Source: Bacteroidales bacterium
GTDB lineage: Bacteria; Bacteroidota; Bacteroidia; Bacteroidales; UBA4181
Direction: 5' to 3'
NCBI GenBank assembly: GCA_028700615.1
Contig: JAQVSH010000009.1
Location: 1 to 20,448, forward strand
DNA length: 20,448 nucleotides
A program made the position numbers and the translations under genes. The number at the start of each line of letters is the position of its first letter. Position 1 is the stretch's first letter. This document shows positions 13,907-20,448 of the stretch, in pieces. The notes below the pieces were generated by a model. That model was not told the origin of the DNA. It did no database searches and saw only the letters and a list, made by a program, of their open reading frames with translations.

Positions 13907-15649
13907 ATGATGAGAAAATATAAATATGCTTTATGGCTTGTGATTTCCTTTTTGATTGGGGGAAACGGAGCTCTTTCAGCGCAAAATAATCCTTTGAGGG
14001 TTGATTCGCCTGCGTCCATGCAGGGAATGGATTATGATTATTTGTTTATGGAAGCTGTCAGGCTGAAAGTCGGCGGGGAGGTGAATCAGGCTGCTGTTTT
14101 ATTTCAAAAATGTCTGGAAATCAATCCACGGGCGGCTGCTCCGTATTATCAGCTTTCCGATATTCTGGCAGCACAACAGAATTTACCCGCGGCGTTAATT
14201 CTTGCGAAACAAGCGGTTCGTTTTTCGGAAGAAAATAAACATTATCAGTTGCATCTTGCCAGAATCTATCAGGGCCTTCAGTTTCCGGATTCAAGCCTTT
14301 TGGTTTTAAATCGCCTGATCATTAAGAACCCTGAAGATCCTGATTTAAAAATGAATCTGATTTCTTTTTATTTTGATCAGGGTGATTTTGAGGCGGCCCT
14401 TCCTTTGCTGGATTCTCTTGAAAAGACTACCGGTTTTTCGAATGAATTGGTTATGGCGAAATATCAGGCCAATGTGCAATTGAATAGAAAAGAAGAAGCC
14501 CTGAAAATTCTGTTGGGTGCGGTGGAAAATTCTCCTGAGAATCCTGTTTTTATAGGGTCTCTGGCTGAGTTATATATAGCTTTGGACCAACAGGATAAAG
14601 CCCTTGAGCAATATCAGAAATTAATGCAGATTGATCCCGATCATGTCATCGGAAACCTGTCTATGGTTAATTTTCTCTTTAACAAAGGGGATCATCTTTC
14701 CGGTTTTACAAAGAGTAAGCAAATCGTTGAGAATCCCCGGATGGCGTTTGAAGTTAAGTTTGACCTTATGCTGGATTTATTGTCTGATACCCTGTTAATC
14801 AATAAATTTCCTGATCAGTTGGATAGTCTGAACTCGTCTTTTCAGCGTTTGTATCCCGATCAGTTGCAGGCCAGAATTTTAAATGTGGATTATCATATCC
14901 GTATGGGCAGGCTGGAGGAGGCCAAAGCTGATCTCATATATTTAACTGAAAGAAATAAAGACAATTACACTATTTGGGCTCAATTGGCTTATGTGTTGAA
15001 CAGTACGAATGATTATCCTGCTTTAATCAGGACAACTACCCAGGCCATCTCTTTGTTTCCCGAAAAGGCAAACCTGTATTTAATGAAAGCGTTTGCGGAA
15101 ATGCAGATTAAAGATTATGCTTCCTGTGTAATGACTTTAAAAAGTTCCCTGCACTATCTGGGTAACGGGAAAGAGTCTCAGGCTCAGGTATATGCGATGT
15201 TGGGAGAAGCTTATAACGGACTGAAAGAATATTCTTTGTCGGATGATTTTTTTGAACTGGCGATTGATCTGGCTCCGGAAAATCTGGTTACCCTGAATAA
15301 TTATGCTTATTATTTGTCCCTCAGAGGGGAGAATCTTTCCAGGGCACAAAGTTTTATTAAGAAATGCCTGGAGTCGGATCCTGAAAGCGGGACTTATTTA
15401 GATACTGCTGCCTGGATTTATTACAAATCCGGAAAGCCGAAAGAGGCTTTGGCATTTATAGAAAAAGCTTTTCAGTTTGAAGACGGAAAAAGTCCCGAGG
15501 TCTGCCTGCATTATATTGAGATTTTATTGGCTAATGATGAAAAGAAAGAGGCTAAAAATCTTTTTAATCAATTGAAAAAACAAGAAAAATTTATTCAATC
15601 CGAAGAATTTGTTACAGCTGAAAATCTGATCAAAAATGGCAAAAAGTAG
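13907..15649 (+). CDS. Secreted tetratricopeptide-repeat protein
   Basis: The 580-residue protein starts with a signal peptide: MMRKYKY, a hydrophobic core (LWLVISFLIGG) and a likely signal peptidase I site after LSA (residue about 25). The rest is helical repeats of TPR type, for example the stretch from about 44 to 130 with CLEINPRAAAPYYQLSDILA, and copies with EKALEQYQKLMQIDPD-like helices. I estimate about twelve repeats. It is therefore probably a periplasmic protein-interaction scaffold. It lies between dut and the DUF4292 lipoprotein gene, overlapping the latter by 14 bp. The conserved link with DUF4292 and EnvC-like genes suggests an envelope role. No catalytic domain is seen. A second ATG directly follows the first, so the start may be 3 bp later. 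Confidence 0.88.
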   Translation: MMRKYKYALWLVISFLIGGNGALSAQNNPLRVDSPASMQGMDYDYLFMEAVRLKVGGEVNQAAVLFQKCLEINPRAAAPYYQLSDILAAQQNLPAALILAKQAVRFSEENKHYQLHLARIYQGLQFPDSSLLVLNRLIIKNPEDPDLKMNLISFYFDQGDFEAALPLLDSLEKTTGFSNELVMAKYQANVQLNRKEEALKILLGAVENSPENPVFIGSLAELYIALDQQDKALEQYQKLMQIDPDHVIGNLSMVNFLFNKGDHLSGFTKSKQIVENPRMAFEVKFDLMLDLLSDTLLINKFPDQLDSLNSSFQRLYPDQLQARILNVDYHIRMGRLEEAKADLIYLTERNKDNYTIWAQLAYVLNSTNDYPALIRTTTQAISLFPEKANLYLMKAFAEMQIKDYASCVMTLKSSLHYLGNGKESQAQVYAMLGEAYNGLKEYSLSDDFFELAIDLAPENLVTLNNYAYYLSLRGENLSRAQSFIKKCLESDPESGTYLDTAAWIYYKSGKPKEALAFIEKAFQFEDGKSPEVCLHYIEILLANDEKKEAKNLFNQLKKQEKFIQSEEFVTAENLIKNGKK

Positions 15650-16409
15650 TTGCAGAATTTCTGTTGTGCTGGTTTTCATGCTCTTATTGACCGGATTGTA
15701 TTCCTGTAGTTCGAAAAAATCTGCCGCTAAGAGTGCAGCCTCTGCTTTTTCTCAGGGCGCTTTTGTTTGCGACTCGGTTTCTTCTGTCACCGTAAGAGGC
15801 GCCCGTATCAGATACAGAGACGTTTCCGGAAGGGATCTGTCTTTTAACGCAAGGTTTTATGTTCAAAAAGATGACGGGATTTATGTGACTGCTTCGGTTT
15901 TGGGTTTTGAAGTGGCCCGGGGGTATGCAGATAAGGAAGAATTTAATGTGCTTAACCGGATGAACAGAGTTTGCTATTCGGGGGATGAACAGACTTATAT
16001 GAAATATTTGGGGATGCCTTTTTCACCGGGGCTTTTTTTTCTGCTGTTTACAGGGAATGAATGTATTGCCGGGGAGCTTTCTCCTTTTTCTATCGTCAGA
16101 TCTTCTTCTTCGGAAATTCTTCTTGAAGATCCTTTGCGGGGGACCAGGATCATCCTGGATAAATCTGCTTCTTCGGCCGGGAAGGTGGATAAGATCACCA
16201 TTTTCGGAAAACAGGGCATTATCAAAGCGGAAGTGCTTGACAGGGAGGATTCTCCGGTGGCTTTGCCTGCTTCCATGTATGTGGAACTATCTGATGATAA
16301 AGGAAATATGAAAAGAAGGGCTGATTTTACCCTTTCGGAATCTTCGGTTAATGAAGTAAGGGCTGTTCGGTTTAAGGTTCCTTCCCAGTATGAGGTAAAA
16401 AAACTATAG
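15636..16409 (+). CDS. DUF4292 family lipoprotein
   Basis: The 257-residue protein has a type II signal peptide with lipobox TGLYSC (Cys24). After it comes a Ser/Ala/Lys-rich tether and a beta-rich domain that I recognise as DUF4292, a family limited largely to Bacteroidota. The domain shows RYRDVSGRDLSFNARFYVQ (about 59-77), then a basic C-terminal part ending in VPSQYEVKKL. Its strand pattern and lipoprotein nature resemble LolA/LolB-type lipoprotein carriers, and I recall that relation for this family, but it is inference here. It overlaps the TPR gene by 14 bp (ATGGCAAAAAGTAG shared) and meets the EnvC-like gene. Translation of all three is probably coupled. Confidence 0.82.
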   Translation: MAKSSCRISVVLVFMLLLTGLYSCSSKKSAAKSAASAFSQGAFVCDSVSSVTVRGARIRYRDVSGRDLSFNARFYVQKDDGIYVTASVLGFEVARGYADKEEFNVLNRMNRVCYSGDEQTYMKYLGMPFSPGLFFLLFTGNECIAGELSPFSIVRSSSSEILLEDPLRGTRIILDKSASSAGKVDKITIFGKQGIIKAEVLDREDSPVALPASMYVELSDDKGNMKRRADFTLSESSVNEVRAVRFKVPSQYEVKKL

Positions 16410-16411
16410 TG

Positions 16412-17626
16412 ATGCGTTTAGGGAAATCGGGATATCTGGTGGTTTTGTTTCTGGTGACGGGTTCTGTCTTTTTGCAGGCTCAATCCGACAGGGCCTCTCT
16501 TGAGCAAAAACGTAAAGAGGCTTTGGCAGAAATTGAACAAACCAACAAGATTCTTGAGAATAACCAGAAATCGCAGAAACAATCTTTAAATCAACTCAAT
16601 ACCCTTTCTTCGGCCATGAAGGCCCGAAAAAATTATGTGGCTTCTCTGGAGGAGGAATTGGTGATTCTCAACCGGGAAATTATATCCAGGGAGGATTCGG
16701 TTGCTGCAACCCGCAGGCGGGTGAAAAATATTAAGGACGAGTATGCGGCAAGCCTCGTTCATGCCTATAAAAACAAATCGGGGGATCATTTTCTGGCTTA
16801 TTTATTTACTTCAAAGGATTTTACTCAGGCTTACCGCCGGAAAAAATATTTTGAACAGTTTGCCGGGTACCGGAAAAGTCAGGCCGATTCGGCAAAAGTT
16901 TTAGAGACAAAACTGTCTGTTATGATTGCCCGTCTTTCTGCCCAAAAATTGGAGAAAGAAAATCTGCAAATAGCTCAAAAACAGGAATCTATAAAGCTTG
17001 AAAAAGAGATTAACCGTTATAATTTGGTTCTGAAACAATTAAGGTCAAATGCTACAAAATTGAGAAGGGAGCTTGCGCAGAAGAGAACGGTCGCCAATAA
17101 ACTGGATTCCGAGATTCAGAAAATTATCGCCAGTGAGGCAAAGAAACTGGGGGGCACCAAAGGAAATATTTATAACAAACTGTCCACGGTGGAGCAGGCG
17201 TTGTCAAAAAATTTTAAAGAAAATAAGGGGAAACTACCCTGGCCGGTAGATCAGGGTTTTGTTTCAGGGTCTTTCGGATTGCATGCCCATCCTGTGCTGA
17301 AAGGGGTTATGATGCCCAATAATAACGGGATTGACATTTCTACTTCGCCGGGATCAGAGGTTAAGGCGGTTTTTAATGGAGAGGTGTCCCGCGTTTTTGC
17401 CATTTTAGGGGCGAATTTCGCCATCATTGTCCGGCATGGCAACTTCCTTACAGTTTATCAAAATATTGTTAATATTGCCGTAAAACAAGGGGATAAAGTG
17501 GAGGTTGGCCAGGTTTTGGGGAAGATATTTACTGATTCGGGAGATCAGTCTTCTGTTTTACATTTTGAGATCTGGGAAGAAGCCACTAAACTGAATCCCG
17601 AATCCTGGCTTAAAAGACGTATGTAA
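16412..17626 (+). CDS. EnvC-like murein hydrolase activator (coiled coil plus degenerate M23/LytM domain)
   Basis: This 404-residue secreted protein has a signal peptide ending near FLQAQ (about residue 23). A long coiled coil rich in Lys, Glu and Gln (about 24-265) and a C-terminal LytM/M23 domain (about 275-400) follow. In active M23 peptidases zinc is held by HxGxD and HxH, with a further catalytic His in YxH. Here these read NxGID (N304, D308), VLH (V382, H384) and YQN (N351), so three histidines are missing. By analogy with E. coli EnvC, it should activate a separate cell-wall amidase rather than cut murein itself. I chose the ATG at 16412; a GTG at 16409, overlapping the DUF4292 stop, is also possible. 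ybeY follows with a 1-bp overlap. Confidence 0.88.
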   Translation: MRLGKSGYLVVLFLVTGSVFLQAQSDRASLEQKRKEALAEIEQTNKILENNQKSQKQSLNQLNTLSSAMKARKNYVASLEEELVILNREIISREDSVAATRRRVKNIKDEYAASLVHAYKNKSGDHFLAYLFTSKDFTQAYRRKKYFEQFAGYRKSQADSAKVLETKLSVMIARLSAQKLEKENLQIAQKQESIKLEKEINRYNLVLKQLRSNATKLRRELAQKRTVANKLDSEIQKIIASEAKKLGGTKGNIYNKLSTVEQALSKNFKENKGKLPWPVDQGFVSGSFGLHAHPVLKGVMMPNNNGIDISTSPGSEVKAVFNGEVSRVFAILGANFAIIVRHGNFLTVYQNIVNIAVKQGDKVEVGQVLGKIFTDSGDQSSVLHFEIWEEATKLNPESWLKRRM

Positions 17627-18057
17627 TGGCAATTTCATTTTATTCGGAGGAACTCTCTTTTACCTTGCCCCAGAAAAGAAACCGGGCCAAATGGCTTTTA
17701 TCTGTTGCCCGATCGGAGGGGAGGAAAGCAGGCAACATTCAATATGTTTTTGTTTCAGATCAGAAAATTCTGGAGATTAATCAGGAATATCTGAAACACG
17801 ATTATTTTACGGATATTATCACTTTTCCGTATGAGGAAGGAGATATTTTGTCGGGAGATATTTTTATCAGTGTGGACACTGTGAGGTCTAATGCGGTTGA
17901 ATACAATCAAACCTTTGAAGATGAATTAGATAGGGTGATTTCTCACGGTCTTTTGCATCTGTTGGGGTATGATGATCAGACTGAATTTCAGCAAAAGCAA
18001 ATGAGATTGAAAGAAGATGAGTGTCTTGCTTCCCGTTCTTTATATTTGCATCCTTAA
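17626..18057 (+). CDS. ybeY: rRNA maturation RNase YbeY
   Basis: YbeY is a metal-dependent endoribonuclease acting in 16S rRNA 3' end maturation and ribosome quality control. The 143-residue protein contains FTDIITFPY (61-69) and GDIFIS (77-82), typical of the family. The zinc motif normally reads H-x3-H-x5-H; here it is SHGLLHLLGYDDQTE with H107, H111 and D117 in the third position. I recall that Bacteroidota versions often lack the third His, so this may be a lineage trait and not damage. Its ATG overlaps the stop codon of the EnvC-like gene (TAATG), and mnmG follows after 6 bp, so it sits inside the operon. Confidence 0.92.
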   Translation: MAISFYSEELSFTLPQKRNRAKWLLSVARSEGRKAGNIQYVFVSDQKILEINQEYLKHDYFTDIITFPYEEGDILSGDIFISVDTVRSNAVEYNQTFEDELDRVISHGLLHLLGYDDQTEFQQKQMRLKEDECLASRSLYLHP

Positions 18058-18063
18058 TTTTGC

Positions 18064-19938
18064 ATGGTTATGATTTATGATGTTATTGTAGCGGGAGCAG
18101 GTCATGCCGGTTGTGAAGCCGCTGCTGCGGCAGCCAATATGGGAGCCTCCGTGTTGCTGATAACCCTTGATATGGAGCGTATGGCTCAAATGTCTTGTAA
18201 TCCGGCTATGGGAGGAATTGCAAAAGGCCAGATACTTCGCGAGATTGATGCTTTGGGGGGATTTTCGGGGATTGTTTCCGATCTCAGTTCCATACAGTTC
18301 AGAATGCTTAATAAGTCAAAGGGCCCTGCCATGTGGAGTCCGAGAGCACAATGCGACCGGAAGAAATTTTCTGCGACCTGGAGAGATCTTTTGGAAAAAA
18401 CCAAAGTGGATTTTTATCAGGATGAAATGACAGAAATCCTTTTGGAGGGGAATTCCATTAAAGGCGTAAAGACCAGACTGGGGACAGAATTCTTTGCAAA
18501 AACGGTGATAATGACCAATGGAACTTTTCTGAACGGATTGATGCATACCGGCCGGGTTCAGAAGGAGGGAGGCCGTATTGCCGAACTGGCTTCCAAAGGC
18601 CTTTCAGATCAATTGCGGTCTTTGGGTTTTGAAACCGGAAGAATGAAAACAGGAACGCCTTCAAGAATTGACGGACGAAGCATTGATTTTGCAAAACTTG
18701 AAGAACAATTTGGAGAAGAAGGAGCCGGAAAGTTCTCTTTTCTTCCTGAAATTCATAATAATCCTGTTTTAAGAACCTGCCATATTGCTTATACAAATCC
18801 AACGGTTCATCAAATACTGGAAAAAGGATTTGTGGATTCACCGATGTATAACGGGACGATTAAAAGTATCGGTCCGAGGTATTGTCCAAGTATTGAAGAT
18901 AAAATTGTGACTTTTTCATCGCGCGATTTTCATCAGTTGTTTTTGGAGCCGGAGGGAGAGTCTACCTGTGAATATTATGTCAATGGTTTTTCTTCTTCAC
19001 TTCCCTGGAATATTCAGTGGGAAGCGCTCAGACATATTGAGGGGCTTGAAAATGTAAAAATTTTTAGACCCGGATACGCGGTGGAATATGATTATTTTCC
19101 TCCCACTCAGTTGAAAAATACGCTGGAGACAAAATTAGTCGAAAATCTCTTTTTTGCCGGACAGATTAACGGGACTACCGGTTATGAAGAAGCCGCCGCT
19201 CAGGGGCTCATGGCCGGAATTAATGCTGTATTAAAGGCCGGAGAAAGGGACGAATTTGTTTTGGGAAGGGATGAAGCTTATATAGGGGTTCTGATTGATG
19301 ACCTGGTCACCAAAGGAGTGGATGAACCTTACAGGATGTTTACTTCCCGGGCGGAATACCGGATCTTGCTCAGACAGGATGATGCCGATGTCCGGTTAAC
19401 CCCAAAAGGCTATCAGTTGGGACTGGCTTCAAAGAGAAGATTTGATTTATTAAGTGAAAAACTTGCCTGCAGAGATTCTCTGATTGATTTTATCCGGAAC
19501 ACAAGTGTGTCTCCCCGGCAATTGAATCCGTTTCTGGGAGAAAAGAATACCACCCCGTTGGAACAATCGGTAAAGCTCAGGAATATTGTGGCAAGACCGG
19601 AGATAACCATAGGTGATTTATTGCCTGTCATAGGAGAGTTGGAAGTTTTGACAAATTCTTTTCCTTCAGACCGGAGAGGAGAGATCATTGAAGCAGCAGA
19701 GATTTTGGTCAAGTATTCCGGATATATTGACAGGGAGCGCATATTGGCTCAAAAGTTGAAGAGATTGGAGGATATCAGGATTAGTGATGATTTTGATTAC
19801 AAAGCATTGCACTCTCTTTCTACAGAGGCTCGTGCGAAGTTGTCCAAAATGCGGCCTAAAAACATTGGCCAGGCATCACGTATTCCAGGGGTTTCTCCTT
19901 CAGATATTAATGTTCTTCTGGTTTTTTTAGGCAGATAG
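18064..19938 (+). CDS. mnmG: tRNA uridine-5-carboxymethylaminomethyl(34) synthesis protein MnmG (GidA)
   Basis: MnmG, an FAD enzyme, works with MnmE to modify U34 of tRNAs that read two-fold degenerate codons. The 624-residue protein is full length. It has the FAD-binding GAGHAG (11-16), MSCNPAMGGIAKGQ (about 43-56), KTGTPSRIDGRSID near the middle, and QINGTTGYEEAAAQG. SRAEYRILLRQDDAD leads into the C-terminal domain, with RIPGVSPSDI close to the end. A shorter start at the ATG at 18070 (MIYDVI) is possible. In many bacteria gidA lies near oriC. Here a parS site begins 4 bp after the stop codon, which fits an origin-proximal location. The gene ends the long rightward block before uvrC. Confidence 0.98.
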   Translation: MVMIYDVIVAGAGHAGCEAAAAAANMGASVLLITLDMERMAQMSCNPAMGGIAKGQILREIDALGGFSGIVSDLSSIQFRMLNKSKGPAMWSPRAQCDRKKFSATWRDLLEKTKVDFYQDEMTEILLEGNSIKGVKTRLGTEFFAKTVIMTNGTFLNGLMHTGRVQKEGGRIAELASKGLSDQLRSLGFETGRMKTGTPSRIDGRSIDFAKLEEQFGEEGAGKFSFLPEIHNNPVLRTCHIAYTNPTVHQILEKGFVDSPMYNGTIKSIGPRYCPSIEDKIVTFSSRDFHQLFLEPEGESTCEYYVNGFSSSLPWNIQWEALRHIEGLENVKIFRPGYAVEYDYFPPTQLKNTLETKLVENLFFAGQINGTTGYEEAAAQGLMAGINAVLKAGERDEFVLGRDEAYIGVLIDDLVTKGVDEPYRMFTSRAEYRILLRQDDADVRLTPKGYQLGLASKRRFDLLSEKLACRDSLIDFIRNTSVSPRQLNPFLGEKNTTPLEQSVKLRNIVARPEITIGDLLPVIGELEVLTNSFPSDRRGEIIEAAEILVKYSGYIDRERILAQKLKRLEDIRISDDFDYKALHSLSTEARAKLSKMRPKNIGQASRIPGVSPSDINVLLVFLGR

Positions 19939-19941
19939 CAT

Positions 19942-19957
19942 TGTTTCACGTGAAACA
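19942..19957. other. parS: parS centromere-like site (ParB binding)
   Basis: TGTTTCACGTGAAACA is a perfect 16-bp palindrome and an exact match to the conserved chromosomal parS consensus TGTTNCACGTGAAACA, first defined in Bacillus. ParB loads here and spreads to organise and segregate the origin region. It is 4 bp past the mnmG stop and 44 bp before the uvrC start. parA and parB are not in this window. Confidence 0.92.
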
Positions 19958-20001
19958 TTTTCGGCCGGAATGTATCGTTGCCGGCAAGATCACATGATGG
20001 C

Positions 20002-20448
20002 ATGAACAAGAACGAACTTCACATCCGGCAGATTTTAAGTGGAATTCCCGAATCTCCGGGGGTGTATCGCTATTATGACGCCCAGGGGAAGATCCTCTAT
20101 GTCGGGAAAGCGGTTAATCTCAAACGTCGTGTAAGCTCCTATTTCCATAAGAATCATGAATCTGCCCGTTTGAGGCTTCTGGTCAGCAAGATAGCAGATA
20201 TTCAGTATACTTTGGTTGCTACCGAGTCGGAGGCTTTATTGTTGGAGAATAATTTTATTAAAGAGTTCCAGCCGAAGTATAATGTGTTGCTCAAAGATGA
20301 TAAGTCATACCCTTGGATATCAATACGTAAGGAGTATTTCCCAAGAGTCCAGCTGGTAAGAAATCCAAATTTAAATGATGGCTCCGCCTATTTTGGCCCT
20401 TATACTTCTGTGGGCATTGTTAAGGAAGTCTTCCATATGGTGAAATCT
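20002..20448 (+). CDS. uvrC: Excinuclease ABC subunit C (5' part, 149 codons)
   Basis: UvrC makes both incisions around UV and bulky DNA lesions after UvrA/UvrB recognition. Only the N-terminal part is in the window. The GIY-YIG domain is clear: PGVYRYYD (19-26), KILYVGKA (30-37) and NLKRRVSSYF (39-48). ESEALLLEN (75-83) and FQPKYNVLLKDDKSYPW follow, all signatures of UvrC. The ATG at 20002 gives the usual N-terminus; the two ATGs just upstream are out of frame. The gene reads in frame to the right edge. It follows mnmG after 63 bp that contain the parS site. Confidence 0.96.
   Translation, partial: MNKNELHIRQILSGIPESPGVYRYYDAQGKILYVGKAVNLKRRVSSYFHKNHESARLRLLVSKIADIQYTLVATESEALLLENNFIKEFQPKYNVLLKDDKSYPWISIRKEYFPRVQLVRNPNLNDGSAYFGPYTSVGIVKEVFHMVKS

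Overview
The window is from a member of the Bacteroidota, most likely Bacteroidales-like. Three things point there: candidate -7 elements of the TAnnTTTG type, very few Shine-Dalgarno sequences, and the gene order flippase, dut, TPR protein, DUF4292 lipoprotein, EnvC-like protein, which I recognise as a conserved Bacteroidales arrangement. All of it is chromosomal. I see no insertion sequences, phage genes, CRISPR arrays, tRNAs or rRNAs.

Left part (1 to 8422). From the left edge, on the minus strand, come yifB/comM (cut by the window edge), gmhA and a lipoprotein of the GH127/DUF1680 family. A plus-strand cluster follows: a small membrane-anchored protein, mutL and a rhomboid protease. It converges on the minus-strand pair rpiB-hemW. 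A divergent promoter region with a strong inverted repeat separates the GH127-like gene from the mutL cluster.

Middle (8423 to 8757). This AT-rich, gene-free spacer lies between divergent rpiB and nadA. To its left, five of eight genes point left. To its right, every gene except pheS points right. Hand counts on plus-strand genes show C over G to the left (mutL, rhomboid) and G over C to the right. Together with a perfect parS palindrome at 19942-19957, this suggests that a replication origin may lie in or near this spacer.

Right part (8758 to 20448). nadA and ruvB run rightward and meet pheS, which is on the minus strand. From 11935 a dense rightward block carries a Wzx-like flippase, dut, a secreted TPR protein, a DUF4292 lipoprotein, an EnvC-like degenerate M23 protein, ybeY and mnmG. 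Gaps there are a few bases or overlaps, so it probably forms one operon mixing envelope and housekeeping functions. The parS site sits 4 bp after mnmG, and uvrC begins at 20002 and runs off the right edge.

Most genes are ordinary housekeeping genes. The parts that deserve attention are the GH127-family lipoprotein that has lost the zinc/cysteine catalytic residues, the parS site with the skew switch, the small TM protein tied to mutL, and the altered active-site motifs in MutL and YbeY.
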